The notes: generated by a model from the sequence alone, not told the origin. Shown: positions 1 through 13,991, counted from the stretch's first letter. The stretch is DNA of 64,000 nt from Acanthaster planci (GCF_001949145.1 NW_019091408.1:314702-378701); one strand, 5' to 3'. Program-made: numbers and translations.

Positions 1-833
1 TGAGATTTGCGAACAACTTAGAGATCGAGCAAAATTCCATTACAACATATTCACATTATGACTCTGATCAAACACGATCAATGGAAGGCCGTGTGAACCA
101 AATCTTGTCGTGCGCTGGAGTGCTGCACTGGCGTGGCCCGCTGGCAAAATCTGTTCTCCTTCCGGAGTTGCCTTCGATCGAGCACGAGTCCAATTGTGAT
201 TAGCATCCAATCAAAATTCTTTTTGCACGGCCATTTATGACATAATTGGCCTAAAATGGAACGTACAGGCATGGCTATTGGAAATTGGCAAACATAATGC
301 TAAATTTGAATATGCATAAGCACAATTAGATGCACTGAGAATTTAGAATTGTTGTGCAGCGGAAATGCTGTACGTTGCATATTCTTGTTTGATTATTAGT
401 GAATTCTCACCAAGTGCTTTTTACAACCATTGCATGATGGGGGGCCATGTATGTACATGTACAGTACATTTACAGTACGTGTGTACACACACATGTGCTA
501 ACCGCTGGTGCAGCACAACTCGTTATCCATTTTTCGGTATGTTTGCTTTTTTATCACGTTTTCTTGCGTGCATTCCGTGCGCTATCAATGCAGTGGCATA
601 TTAAAGCCAAACATCCGAACCGACCAAATTGGTTTGGTTTGGTTCGGTTTGAAAGTGCCATGTTTAATGATTTTTAGTTCAGTTTGGTGGTTCGGCTGCA
701 GCACTATGAAAAAGTCAGGAAGACTCAACATGAAATAAAAGTGGTTACATTGATAATGGCGACATTTCTAAGTCTATTAAGTTTATAAGTGAACAGGAAT
801 TGTCTGAACCATTAGACAAGAGCTTATATTCAC
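1..833. other. Noncoding sequence, probably an intron of the GGT7-like gene
   Basis: I see no exon here. The GGT7-like gene should continue past its exon ending at 834 (phase 0 donor), so this is most likely its next intron, with the C-terminal exons outside the window. Short ORFs at 78-272 and 365-738 have no recognisable family and no splice support. Confidence 0.5.
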
Positions 834-3800
834 CTCGCTGCTATTGGATTTTGGATTCTTTCCCGGCCAATCAAAATCGTTCATTACGTTGTTCAGGATC
901 ACCCCGCTGGGTGTCATTAGAAGAGAACCAAATGCGGTGTTGACTGACCTGAGTAAAAACAAGGAAACGATAAGTTGGCTGAGAGCCAAAAGATTCCCTA
1001 GACCTGTGTAAGCACTCGGTACTTTGTGAGAGAAAATTGGTGGCATTGTGAAAAAATGTTGGATGGGGTAACACAAAGTATCTGATCTGTTAATAATAAT
1101 GTTTATTGTCAATTTGTTATTCTCTTTGAGAAAATTTCAAGGCGTCCAAGTGATCTTAACAGGCTGTTTTGAGAAAACAGTAGCAAAACATCATCTTCAT
1201 TCATGTTGATATATCTGACTTTTTTGCATGTGTTCTCCTCCTGTAAAAACTAACAGTCAAATTTCCTTTGCTATTTAAAGACACCAATGAGCTGCAAGCT
1301 TCAGAAAGTGTGACAAGCGGGTTTGTTATTTGGCTTCATGAAATGGAAAGATAAGAACAATTTGTTGTTGGAAGAACCGTTGTTACGATNNNNNNNNNNN
1401 NNNNNNNNNNNNNNNNNNNNNNNNNNNNNNNNNNNNNNNNNNNNNNNNNNNNNNNNNNNNNNNNNNNNNNNNNNNNNNNNNNNNNNNNNNNNNNNNNNNN
1501 NNNNNNNNNNNNNNNNNNNNNNNNNNNNNNNNNNNNNNNNNNNNNNNNNNNNNNNNNNNNNNNNNNNNNNNNNNNNNNNNNNNNNNNNNNNNNNNNNNNN
1601 NNNNNNNNNNNNNNNNNNNNNNNNNNNNNNNNNNNNNNNNNNNNNNNNNNNNNNNNNNNNNNNNNNNNNNNNNNNNNNNNNNNNNNNNNNNNNNNNNNNN
1701 NNNNNNNNNNNNNNNNNNNNNNNNNNNNNNNNNNNNNNNNNNNNNNNNNNNNNNNNNNNNNNNNNNNNNNNNNNNNNNNNNNNNNNNNNNNNNNNNNNNN
1801 NNNNNNNNNNNNNNNNNNNNNNNNNNNNNNNNNNNNNNNNNNNNNNNNNNNNNNNNNNNNNNNNTACTTCTCCCCCAAAAGAACTGGACTTACGTTGTCA
1901 CAGAGACCATGTTGTTATTGGTATCAATAACCGAGATTTGACTGGTACCCTTGGTCGTCAGTACACCTTGGGCATAGGAGAAGTAATAGTCTGGTGGATG
2001 TGTCATGTCATCAGTGATGTTAGCAAAGAGAAGGTTGGCATTGTGTTGGCTGCAAAGGAGAGGAAAATGGAAGTCACAGACTCAATCACAGACTTGCTTG
2101 CAGGTTAAACACGGCCAATTCAAAATAGACAGCGACTGTGTCTACATGTAGGTTCCAGTCACAGATACATAGTCACAAACCAAAGGCATAAACACTTGAT
2201 TACAGACCCAGTCACTGACACAAAGTCACAGTCACGCACACTGGGTCCCACATTCACAAACTAACAAGTTTTGGACATCTAGGTGCAAGACCAAATAAAC
2301 AGATCTGGCAACAGAAAAGGGCACAGTACCAGATATGTGCATTCACAGACATTCACAGACAGTGCTATAGATCCAATGACAGACCTTCCCTCACTAAGAG
2401 TCAATCACACACACAATCACAAACATCTGCTCCGGTGCCTACCTTATCATTGTCTGACTGTAGTTGGCTACTGCAGACTCCCCAAGGCCTATTTCTTCAG
2501 CTTTGACAAATTTCATGGCCTGTCCAAAACAAACAAATATTCCCAAAAATCAAATGCCTACGCAAATTGAAAGACTGTTGCAAGACTGTCTGGTCTTATC
2601 GACCAGCCTAAACTACTGACATTGGGTTTTCCTATACGATAAAAATGCTTCATATTAAAATTGATACGTGCACAAACCTCAATGAAATGATGGTAGTAAA
2701 GGCTGGTGTCTCTGTCAGCAGGTGTAACATTGAAAAGCTGCATGATGTTCATCATAGTCAAGAACATGGGACCTCCGCTGGGCTGTGGCAAGGTCACTAG
2801 GTTGTAATCTGTACCCAGAGAAAGAAACAAAAAAGTGCTTAAAAAGGGAATTTATGTCTTCGGGGGGGGGGGAATTGATCTCCATGCACCTCATTCAAAG
2901 TGAAGCGTTGTCAAAACCAAAGGGTGTCCTGTAAATTCACACTGCCCACATTTCTGACTCAATGCATGTTTTATACTCACAGAAACACATGGAGCAACCT
3001 TCATTGGCACACAGGAATGAAATGGAGTCGGTCTGTTTGGCATGCCGAGATTTTGAAAGAAAACGGAAGTTATCTGTTGAAAACCTCAGTGTCCAAGTTT
3101 TGTTCCTGTTTGGGCATTGGTAAAACTTGGGTAAGGCATTTACCTCTGTAGCTGGAACGGATAGGCGCCATGGCAACGGTCTTGTAACCTTTCAGGTCAG
3201 CCAGGGTCATGTTGCCACCATTTTTATTCACCTGGGACACAGAAATGCACGTATTAGTGGTATAACATATTCATATATTGCATTTCAGCACAGACAGACT
3301 CTCATGGCAATTTACAACATTTTATCCCAGATCACATGGAGCGGGAAATATTCCTTGAACCATTAACTCCCTTTGATATGTGATTCAATTATCCACAATG
3401 ACTTTTTGCTCTCATCTCACAGGTGCACACTTATACTCTAGGGCAGAGAGAGCCCAGTAAGGGAAAAGTAATCTGCCAAAAGTCACATCGTATGCCCAAG
3501 TGCAGGATTTGAACCTTTGACCCTATGATTGTGAGTTACAAATCCCAACCACTTGGTCAGCAGTGCAACGCCTTGTCGTGCAGATATAAAGGAATATCAA
3601 GGAATCTACAGGAGTTCCATTATGTACAACCAAAAGCCCCTTCATTCTCTGTAGAAACTAGCTTGATATAGTTGACGGACTTAAAGCACTCTGGTATTTT
3701 GAAGGGCCCAGGTCCAAATGCCATTATAGTTAATTTCATTCTTTAAATCGACGAACACCTGGTTCCAAGTGCCTGTTTTAATCTTGGCTGGTTCTACTGG

Positions 3801-6800
3801 TGCCTCATCTTTTCATTTAATAAATTGAATAAAAACAAAAAGATATGGCATTTCATTTGTAACTTACCGTGTTAACAATTTCCTGAGCCACATCACCGCT
3901 GTAAAATTCTTGGATGCCATCATCAGCTATTCTCTCCAGCAGATCAGCGTAACTCTCCCGGTAAACCATGTCCCCCTCCTTGACTCTCATTCCAGTCGGA
4001 GCATATAGGGCTCTGAGGTTTCCCGACATTGAAGCCAGAGGAATTGTTCCAAGTTCTCTCTCTTTGTGCGTTTGAAAAAGAAGAAAACATACGGTTGATT
4101 CACAATACAGTGCGCCACCAAAAGGATGACACGGATGAGTCATTTTTCAAGTTTACAGTCAACAAATACGGCTGAATTCGTGTGATTTGCCTTTGAGCGA
4201 GTACCAGTGGGACATTTTGAGGAACTGTTTGCTATATTGGGGCATTTTCTGAACACTGCACAAAAAGCCACCATCCTGATTAATTAACACTGATACTCAA
4301 AACATTTGGAACAATTCACATATCCCCTGCAGACAGCAGGAGAATAACATTTGTCAACCATTTCCCCACAAAGCATAGTAAAACATGGCCATTCAAAAGA
4401 CAACCTCTTGATGGCGCATGGCATAATCACCAGTATTGAGCCTCCGTGACCTTTTAAATCACAGGCACACACAAAAAAAGACACGATTTTTTTCTGTCTG
4501 CAATTCAATTATTGGTTCAAAACCGGGCTCCAAAAGTGCCTGTGCTTAGTCCACAGGTACACAGAATTCGTAACAAAACTGAGCTGAAAATAAATGTCCC
4601 ACACCACCTTGGTTTGTAACAATACCAAAACACCTAACAGAACAGACATACAAGTAACTGCATTCCTTGATAACTAGTAGACACGTGTGTGTGTGTCAGC
4701 TAAACCTATGTACTCAAAAGCTCACAGAAATTAATATGCAGATTCAGTGTACAATCATGAAATAAAGTCAGGCTAAGACGGTAAACAAAACGGAACAATC
4801 ATTCAAACACAGTGGAACATGTTCTTAAAATAAAGCTTCTTTCTTTTTGTGGGGAAACTGCCTTCCTAGGTCCTTCATCAGAACAATGGTAGTCCAGTGA
4901 TATTGTCCAGTAATTCAGGAAGAACCAAATTCTCTGGAAAGAAGCATTATAATTGAGATAAGGGACAAAGTATTTGAGGGTTTCTTGATTATGTTCAAGG
5001 ATTACCGAGGCTTGCAGTGACCTCAAAACCACGGCGAGCAAAGCGAATCGCTGGCTGAAAAAGTTCCTTCCATGTCAACCTACAGTAAAAGATGCATGGA
5101 CGAAAAGAAGAAATCCCCACAGCATTGCTTAACCATACAAAAGTTGTTCTTACAATGGCAAAATATCATCCCACTACACAAACAGCACTGTATGGTGGAA
5201 CCAAAACAGTCGCATTTGTGCCTATAAGATGATGACATGCGACCAAATGTTCCATTCTCATCGCCAATGGCAACCATAATTTGTGCCCGTTAGTCACCCA
5301 CCTTGTCAGTCATATTTTACAGACGATCGCTGTCAAGCCTTGTTTTCTTCTCCAAGCACAGAACAATGTGTCTCTATGATCACGCATTTTTTCCTCCGTC
5401 TTACTATGTACACGTATACAGTATGAGCCTACATTAAATTGAAACGTAGCTTGCATGTAGGTACATACACGCACGTGCAGATACTAGGTACCCGAGTGGA
5501 CTGGTTTGTGGTTGCACGCTGTAAAGAGCGTGTATGGGAGCTGAGACGTTTAGGGAATTCATTACATGCACCAGCAGTCTATGCACTCCAGGATTCCAGT
5601 GCAATAAACTTGTTTCAGTCCCAAATGTAAGTTTGAAACCAAAAGGTTTCAAGCTTCCCTCCGTCCGGTCCGGTTCCGAATACAAAATACCCAAAAGTAA
5701 AACAAACATGCCTCGTCTTTTCTTTTAGCTGTTTGTTCGTCGTATAATTGGTTGCCATTTTTGATCTATTCTACAAGCACCAAATCCAAACACTGTCTGT
5801 CCTGCTGATAACTGACAGAATAATGTTTCACATTTTGTACATGCAACTGGCGTATTCTGAAAATGTGTGTACAGTATGTACAAAAGTCGACATGGTACCT
5901 AACATGTTTTTTCTAGGAGTCAGGGGCTCCTCATTTTGATTTTCTCCGCACAGCACTGTACACAAAGCACTATTTCATTGTGTGCATGTGCAAACATTTG
6001 CAAGCACATAAAGGCTGCATCCGAATTTCTTGTCTAGAGCTAGGTCTAGGTCTTCGCTCCCTTGGAAATGCGTGGAGATGCGCAGACAATAGACCTAGCC
6101 ATAGCTCCGGAAGCCTGTTTCGGACACAACCAAAGAATAGAGATTTATATTACCACTGCACTTATTTAAGCAACTTTTTCCTCTGAGATCAGCAGTGTGT
6201 TTGCTGTGCTTACTGCTTAATAGCCGATGAAAAATACATGGACCTTTCTTAAGAAAGCTGGCTGGCTTATTTTTTCCAACAATCTTGCAAAAGTGTTCCA
6301 CTGCCTTGTCACAGATTTTGAAAGACCTAATGAGGGAGGTTAGGAATTTTTGTATTTGCTCACTTGATACAATTATTCAACTCTAGATGAAACAATACCA
6401 GGGGAAAATACAACTTGGGATAAACACATAAACTTGCTCCACTTTGACCCTGCATGCTAGAGACATCCAGCAACTCTCAATAAACCATCTCATTTCTAGG
6501 CAAACAGTTCTACTTACTTGCCATATTTTTCCCAGGCTTGCCTCAAACCATGCAGCTCCCCTGGAATCCCAACGGCTAAGCCACTCTGAGACCAAACAAA
6601 ACAAATCGAACAAACAGTGACCTGATTTCCTATCTGCTCCATGCCATGTTATACCAGGCAAGATGTGGGACGGAGGGGTACCCCCCTTACCTGTCCAATC
6701 CCTATATACACTCTAGACTATTGTTATCTAACACATCCCCCCTAGAAGTCTGTAAAGAATTCCTGAGATTTTGATCAAACAATGACCAACACAAAGTCAG

Positions 6801-9800
6801 GGGGGGGGGTTTCTCTCCATCCCATATCTTGCTTCAAATGTGCCATGTAAGAGAGCATGTTGTTACATAGGAACAATGTCTCTATGCAGGGGGAAAAGCA
6901 CTGCATGCACATGCAAATTAATTTGCATGAGGTGCAGGAAATGTTGTACATGTGTGGTCTATGTCCATTACAATGAAGGGTCTCAAGTATGCCAAGTTGA
7001 ACATTTTTTCCACCAGCCTGTCTTTGCTTTGCCAGCGAGGAGCCCTTTCTGGTCAGAGCAGACAATTATGTCTTACATGCATTTGGCTTTAACATACACC
7101 ACAGACTGCTTTTAACCCAATCTATCGCATGTCCTTTCACAGGGTGAACAATGACAAAAGAATGCTTTTGTCACAACTCATATGAATAGCCTGTGAAGTG
7201 GCTTAAGGCTGAATGACTTGTGATGGACTTATAGGGACTTGTAACAGACTCCAATACAACACTGTCCCTCTTTGTTGGCATCCTGGAGCATTGCAAAGTA
7301 TGAGGTTGTGGTAAGAAAAAAATCGAACAACTATTGCTCAAGGTTAATCCGATACGTCAGCATTTGTGGCAATCGGCTGTAAATCATTTCTCAAGTTTGA
7401 TCCGCGACAAATGTGACCCGGCATGTTGAAGTCTGGAATAAGTCTCAAATTGACTTTTGAGATATGTACATGGTCAGAAAGAAAATTTCATAAGCTTTCA
7501 AATGGTACAAATTACAAGTGTGTTGATGGTATCCTTTCATACATAAACTTCCCAAATATACTGAAACCGCCACATCAATATTTTTCAACATTAACCCACA
7601 TCCCCACTTCACTCGGCCATTACATACTGCAACTTATTCCTGATTGTTATGTGCTGGGTCACAAATGGTCAAACAATGGTCGATTTTAACTGGTGACCTA
7701 TGCATGAAATATATACTGGGCACCAGGCAAAATCAATCAGTGGTTAAACAATTGACGCTGATCAAACTTGCCCATAAGATGAGCAGCAAATCTTGCTCTT
7801 TATGAAAATTGAAATTCCTCCCCAAATAGTACCTTCCACGAGTGGTTAAAAGCCAAGGCAAAGACTACAGAGGAAAAACTTACATGGAGAGAGGCATCTG
7901 GATTATCGACAAACATGTCCAGTTTGGCATTGGCTGGGGCAGTCTCACGGAAGTCGATACCAGTGTAGGCTGCTGCCTTCGCATCTAGGATCAGCATGAA
8001 ACCACCTCTGTGGACAAGGGTGGTATTTTAAATCATATCAAGGTTTACTGAAGGACTCGGATCATCCTAGAAGCCTTCAAGTTCAAACGTTATTGAACGG
8101 CAAGGAGGGTATTGAGAAAAAGAGAGTCGATGACAAGTTGCCAGCAACCCCAACTGCCTTGCTGGTTTGGCTGGTGACCAATTTATGCTGAGCAAATGTT
8201 GCCCTGATTGACAACTCTGCTGGTGGATTGGTGTTAAAATTTTAGGCTCCTCCCAGGCAAAGGTTATTACTGCAATATGACAGACTCTTTAAATGACGGC
8301 ACTCTCCGTACTGTGGTTGAAACTTACATGTGTGCACCATTTCTCCTAGGCACCTGTACATGGATTCATCTCACATAAAGACACTGTAGTTCTCTTCACA
8401 TTCTGATGAAAATAGGCTAAGCAAACTCAGTGCCCTTTTATGCATGTAAAGGAGTGCACGAACAACGTTTCCCATGTGGGCTTTTGTGTATGGGCCCACA
8501 TATACATGTCCTAGATGTCCTACATGCACATTGGGCAAATAAATTTGTGCATGTGCTGGCATTTCTACTGAACATTACTTATGATGCTTCTACTTTCGAC
8601 AAGTGAAAACTTCTGCTGACCCGCCTAGGCCTGAGCTCTGCCCATTGACCACACCGATGCACAGCACAGCGGCGATAGCAGCGTCCACAGCAGACCCGCC
8701 CCTCTGCAGGATGTCCATGCCCACGTCAGAGCAGACTTTGTTGTCTGTGGCAATAGCACCATGCGGCGGAACCTGCAGGAATGTAAACAAAGACACCCAC
8801 AACACTGTATCCAGTTTTAAAAGGAAACTGGTCTGCAGCTGAGTGATGATGATTAGACTGCAGATACACTGCAGATCCAGTGGGGCCAACAGGCCCCATG
8901 CCTTCCAAAAAGCCTTCCAAAAGAACTTTTTAATGGTTAAAAGTTGATTTTTGGGACAAAACTCACTTCCCTTCTTTCCAAAAGTGTGCAAACAACCCCA
9001 TAATTTAGCCTCGTCCCAAACAAAGGTCATAACAGGTAACAAAAGGACTTTCCAACTTTTACAGGCCCCCAAAACCTTGGTTCTGGATCAACCCTTACTC
9101 ATACAAGAGTTGGAAGTTCGCAACTGGGCTGTGAATCCACATTGTCCAGGAGTCCCTATAAACACAGGTTTATAGGGATCCATAAGTTGGATCCAGAAGG
9201 AAGTCAATGGGATAATTCTCCCCTCCCCCCACATTTTTGGGGAGGGAGGGGAAGGTTTCAGTAAGAGAAGGGCAATTTTCTGACTAATCTATCTTGTTAT
9301 CTCCCCAGGTTTGTCACACATACAAGTACATGTACATGTATGTATGACAAACCTGAAAATGTTGCTTCCCTCAAAAAGCCCATCAAGATTACTATATTCT
9401 ACCTTCAATATATTGGCCCTAATAAAATTCCACCCTCCCCCGAAACAGTTTTGATCTGGATCTGCCTTCATACAGTGACTTACTATTTCCAATATCTCTT
9501 TTAGAGTGGGAAAAAAGCAGTTTGGCTGAGAAAAAGTGAGTAAACAACTCAATTTCTCAATATTTTCTGGCCTCTTTACAGCAGAGCATGGTAACAGGAA
9601 ACATAGAGTTGGTTAACTATAGGGTTCTTTGAGGAGTTTGATTTTCTCTTATAACTTAAAACAAGATACTAAAAACTTACGGCTATTAGCAAACTTTCCT
9701 GAGTGGATTTCAAATCTTATCTCATATCAATGGTGGTAGAACAATTTTCAAAGTGGGGAAGGGGGCCATTTGTGAGAATCTGCCAAAAGTGGGTGGGGGG

Positions 9801-10564
9801 AGAGATTACCTGCTAATAAAAAAAATGGAAGAGCCAGTGGCAGCCCTACCCCCCCCTTCCGCCGCCGGTGTCTCACATCCAGCCACGTTTGATGGAGACA
9901 GAGGGTGTAAGTATACTGTATGTACCTGAGGCTCTCCAACGAGAATGGTTATCACCATGGCAGCAGTGATGGCCAGGGACACCACAATGGCTGACACGAT
10001 GATGACCCGCAGCCCGTCAAAGCCACAGATGGTCTCATGCCGGATGGACTGCTGGGTGCGTAGGGGGGCATTCTCTGTCCGTCTGGGCTTCTCGGTGCCA
10101 TCAATCAAGGTGGCCTTGTCTGTGTGAATTATATACATGTACCAATTGTGACATTTCCACCAAAGGGAAAAAAGACAAAAATTGTGAGTTTGTATCAGAT
10201 TAAAACGAATAGACAACATAGGAAAGTCCTATCCCCTTTGCCATGATGGTATGCAAATGGGAGATGTACATGTACATGTAGAGTGAAACTTTCCAACTAA
10301 ACTATACATATCCAGAGCTTGTTTAACGATAACAAAATATTTGATGGTGTATTGATAACATTCAATAATGCATTCTGGTAACCGGAACCCATCGCGTTTG
10401 CATGCTCTCCACCGGTACCTTCAGTTACAGATACATGTACAGTCAACATGTTACATGCTACCAAGCCCAGATATCGTGAACAAACCTTTGGTGCTGATGG
10501 TGGGGTCTTCTTTGGGCACACCTATATCTTCCTCAACCAGTGATGAGTATGTTGAAGCAGCCAT
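834..10564 (-). CDS. GGT7: Gamma-glutamyltransferase 7-like, type II membrane protein (3' partial)
   Basis: Member of the gamma-glutamyltranspeptidase family (N-terminal nucleophile hydrolases that act on gamma-glutamyl compounds such as glutathione outside the cell). Exons in transcript order: 10486-10564, 9926-10119, 8621-8772, 7884-8007, 6518-6585, 5006-5079, 3868-4061, 3144-3231, 2678-2808, 2443-2519, 1894-2049, 834-948; 484 codons with every junction in phase. Start MAASTYSSLVEED. A hydrophobic anchor (VIIVSAIVVSLAITAAMVI) lies near residues 65-85. Family motifs seen are GGSAVDAAIAA, SGLGGG, DFRETAP (substrate-binding Arg), GIPGELHG, LPQPSGGP, and GTSQISV with the presumed autocleavage threonine at about residue 429. 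The segment TPSGVILNN followed by DFDWPG resembles GGT7 more than GGT1 or GGT5. The C-terminal part, roughly the last 180 residues of the small subunit, is off the left edge. The acceptor at 4061 is weak (AAAG). GGT6 is the main alternative identity. Confidence 0.88.
1391..1864. other. Assembly gap (474 N)
   Basis: Run of N inside the GGT7-like gene, in the intron between the exons at 1894-2049 and 834-948. These two exons join in phase, so no coding exon need be missing. ORFs spanning the gap are artefacts. Confidence 0.98.
2150..2420. repeat. Degenerate CACAG/TCACA simple-sequence tract
   Basis: Irregular tandem copies of short words such as CAGTCACAGA, CAAAGTCACAG and ACAGACATTCACAG cover this part of a GGT7-like intron. 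No fixed period is kept. Confidence 0.55.
3440..3575 (-). mobile_element. tRNA-derived SINE-like remnant
   Basis: The stretch around 3515 reads GGATTTGAACC, the complement of a degraded Pol III B box (GGTTCAAATCC). It is followed by AACCACTTGGTCAGCAGTGC, which looks like the A-box half of a tRNA-like head in reverse. It sits in a GGT7-like intron. The call rests on these motifs only. Confidence 0.35.
9154..9177. repeat. Perfect 10-bp stem hairpin
   Basis: CCCTATAAAC, a four-base ACAG loop, then GTTTATAGGG. A second small inverted pair (GGATCC) follows immediately. It lies in GGT7-like intron 2. Confidence 0.7.
9306..9355. repeat. 50-bp near-perfect palindrome built on a TACATG core
   Basis: Left arm starts CAGGTTTGTCACACATAC, right arm ends GTATGTATGACAAACCTG, and the centre is alternating TACATG. 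The arms pair over about 23 bp with two mismatches, so the DNA could form a cruciform or a long RNA hairpin. It lies in GGT7-like intron 2. It may be a minimal palindromic transposon remnant. Confidence 0.75.
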
Positions 10565-11615
10565 TATCAAAACCGTGTGTACCAAACTTCACACTAGCAT
10601 GTGTAGAGTGTACACCTTGAAACTGACCGCCACACCTTTTTGCAGTACAGTTAAAATACAGGTTGGCCTGATGGGTGAGGCCTTTAGATGAGTGTATCAA
10701 CGAGGCTCTGTCACCACTGCTATGCACGCAAATGGACAATGTCCACACTCATAAGCAGTTGGCTCAAATCAATAAAACAGTCACAGAGGCAAAACCACTG
10801 TATAGAAATATGCTGACAGAAATACAGAGTACAAAAATATACATGTATTGCTGTATAAACACAGGCAGCTAAATGTAAACGGTTCAGCGATTTTCCACAC
10901 TGCTACCACAAGCATAATGTACAGTTACACGTACAGCAGTATGCTAACTCGTTTTCTGTACAGCAGTCAGCCACAAACGCTGTCTGTTATCTGGCATTAT
11001 GTTAATTTATGTGCTCCGTTCTATACACATGTACCAGCATCTTCACAATGTCAAACAGTTAATTTACATATTAAAAACCTCATCACAAAAGAAGGTTCTT
11101 TGGGGGATGGAGACTGAGGAAGGAATTCTTAAAAATTATTTGGCCATAGGTTCAAAAGTTTTGGAGGGGATTTGCATTATCAGTTGGATAAATTCACTGC
11201 TTGGCAAGCAACACCGTAACAAGTACATGTACATGTACTGGTAATTGCAATAAATGAATTAATCTGCAACACTCCTGAAACAGATTGCTGGCCAAATTAT
11301 TCCACAATTTGTAGCCTACAGTACCTTCTCAAATCATCAATGTTAAAAAAGTCAGCAAACCCGGAAAAAAAAATGCTGCATTAATACTGAAATTGAACTG
11401 ATGACTCAAAAAAAGTACATGAAAAATTAATAAAGACATCTTTTCATTGGAGAGTTCAGATTCGCATTTTAGCAATCTCAGAATACTTTAGACAGCAGTA
11501 CAAGAAAAAGGTACATGGTGAGGTCTGCAACCTACAAAGTCCTGGGGAGGGGTGATCTGATGAACCCGCAGACCTATGAATGCCTCAGCCACCAGTCTTG
11601 CACATTTACCCATGA

Positions 11616-11662
11616 TTTGCCCCTTGCTTGCCCATGACAAGTATGGGCAAGCAAAGGGCAAA
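11616..11662. repeat. Inverted repeat, 20-bp arms with a 7-base loop
   Basis: The arm TTTGCCCCTTGCTTGCCCAT pairs with ATGGGCAAGCAAAGGGCAAA with one mismatch. The stem does not extend further, so it is too short for a typical pre-microRNA. Confidence 0.6.
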
Positions 11663-12508
11663 ACAGTGGATGGCAGTGCGTACCTCGTGCATAACACACT
11701 TACCGGTACATTACTGGAATTTGTATAAATGTGCTCTCAAAATACATGTATGTTCCATTTTTGCTCTTCGGTACTGCCATTTCTTTGGTTCAAATGTTGC
11801 AGCCGCATCGTTTTGAATCGACATGTACATGTACATGTGCCAGATAAAGTAAACTGGGGATTTTTCCTATGGAAAAATGGCTGAAGTCACAGAATTTTAT
11901 GGTGGGAATTCTCCAACTGATTCCCTGTACCGAGGAGTGAATTTGCCGATAGTTTTGATTTTAGTCAGGTGCCATGCAGATCATGAAATGTTCATGTAGT
12001 TTTGAAAGCGGTCTTGCAGCCTACATGTTATACATGTACATCTGTGTGTGAAAATCTTGGGCAGAATCCATGCATTCCACTCCAATGTTGGCTACTCCAA
12101 TGGCAAAAAGTCAACTTTAATAATTCAGCATATAGTTGGTACAAGTAATTGTATGTTAGCTCATTTAAAAAAAGTGTAATTTGGCATTTTTTTAATCTGG
12201 TTAAAAGCTTTGTGTTACCATGGTGTTTACCAAAAAGATTAAGCCCACAGAGAGAGCTGAAGCACAACAAGCTGCAAATGGGAACGCAAAGTTAGATGGT
12301 GTACCATGGTTGGAGTTGGACTCAATTAATATTGGTTCACTGGTAATCTGCATGATTGCTTCATCGAGCTACATACCATGTATACCATGTTACACCGTGT
12401 CCACAGCCCCAACTGTATCCAATGCCTAGTAGAGGCTGGTCCGAATTTTGATTATAACATTGTTTCTCCTCGTATCCACACAACATGTAAAGCCCAACTC
12501 AGGATACC

Positions 12509-12567
12509 TTAACCCTAACACTCCTCAGTCCTCCAACAGGTGGAGGATTGAGGAGGGTTAGGGTTAA
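12509..12567. mobile_element. 59-bp TTAA-bounded palindromic mini-element
   Basis: Begins TTAACCCTAACACTCCTCAG and ends GGGTTAGGGTTAA, with the two halves nearly complementary around a short centre. TTAA ends followed by CCC resemble piggyBac-type termini. A related element lies at 51572-51641. Confidence 0.55.
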
Positions 12568-13991
12568 AAGACAATGTCCAGAATGATCCGTTCCTATGAA
12601 CACTAAAGATCAAGGGTTGATAAGGTAAACACGGCTACGCATGCTACACATACACGTATGTGCTATGTGAGCGCATATCATGCAAACATACTATTGCTGA
12701 GGAGTGCTCTTGTATGCGCGTACGTGCGATTCACTTGGAGCGCTACACTTGCCTGAACCAATCAACACAGATCAAGCAATGGGATAGGCAGAACAAAATT
12801 TCCCAGGGATTTTCGGGGGAAGTTGAGCAAATGAACTGGATTTTGTTTAGGATCTGGATTCTGTGTGTCTGTTGGCAGATATGCTGAGTACGGTAGTACA
12901 TGTACAATGTTGTTGTGCACAAGTGGTTGTAACGATCTCATGTATCCGGTGTGTCCATTTGTCCAAAAGGAAAACTTTACTTACATGTATGTAAAATTGC
13001 ATTTTGATGCAGATTTTTGCAAGGTTTGTGTGCACTGTGTGCATTACAGGGTACCTGTAGAAACGACATTTTTTTTGCAGCACACGGGGCATAATTGTGT
13101 GAGTTGAGTGTGCAGTCTTATGAGTCGACTTGGCATTAGCAGGCAAAACAGAGAGACTCCCTTCTGATGAAAGAGTGACTGTATCATTTTATACATGCAC
13201 CGGTACCTCTCCAATGGCCAGAACTCAGATGATGAAAGGCCTGTACGATACCATGACAAGTAACGCATCTGATGATGATTCAGTTAATTACTAAAAATAG
13301 CCCTGCATGAGGTAAAGTAAGCACAGCAGATAAATGAGTATGTGACGAGCTGTAACATGCTCAATTATCCACCGAATCCGCCAGAACAAGTGAGACTGGA
13401 TACATGTAAGTGAGATCATGACGTCAAGAACATATTGAAAAACAGTCAAGGCAGGGGACTGAGTTGGGGCAGGCCCAGCTTCATGAAGCTGCCAAGAGTT
13501 CGGCCTACACCCACATGTGTAGGTCCATATGGACGCAATTGGGGTAGTTAAGCAGGTCAGGACATACAATGCTATGTCAGTTCACCTGTGTGAACTCTGT
13601 TGACCATGCTGCCAGGCATCAGTTGATCACCTTTTCTGTCTCATTTGCTGCTGTCATATGGCTGTAAAAAGGAAATGTAACTGATATGACTGAGATGTAG
13701 AGGACTGAGTGACGGCACAGCATAATCAATCTGCCCACAGAGCTACAAACCCTGCAAAACAAGCATGACACCGACAATATCTTTGAATGTATACCTTTCG
13801 AAGATCTCTAAAGTTCCAAGGGTACATGTACATGTATGATGTACATGAATGAAAGAATGTCCCAATATTATTGGACATGCACATTTGCAATAACTTTCAC
13901 TGAATTAGCCATAGTCACACATATACCTAGCTAGTGACTAAATTGCGGCTGTTAAACTGTGTGTCTTTTATCATCCCAGCCAGCAGCATGA

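Noticed and set aside
1323-2108. Long ORFs across the first N gap (both strands)
   Set aside because: Open only because N codons translate as X. The real coding sequence here is the minus-strand GGT7-like exon at 1894-2049.
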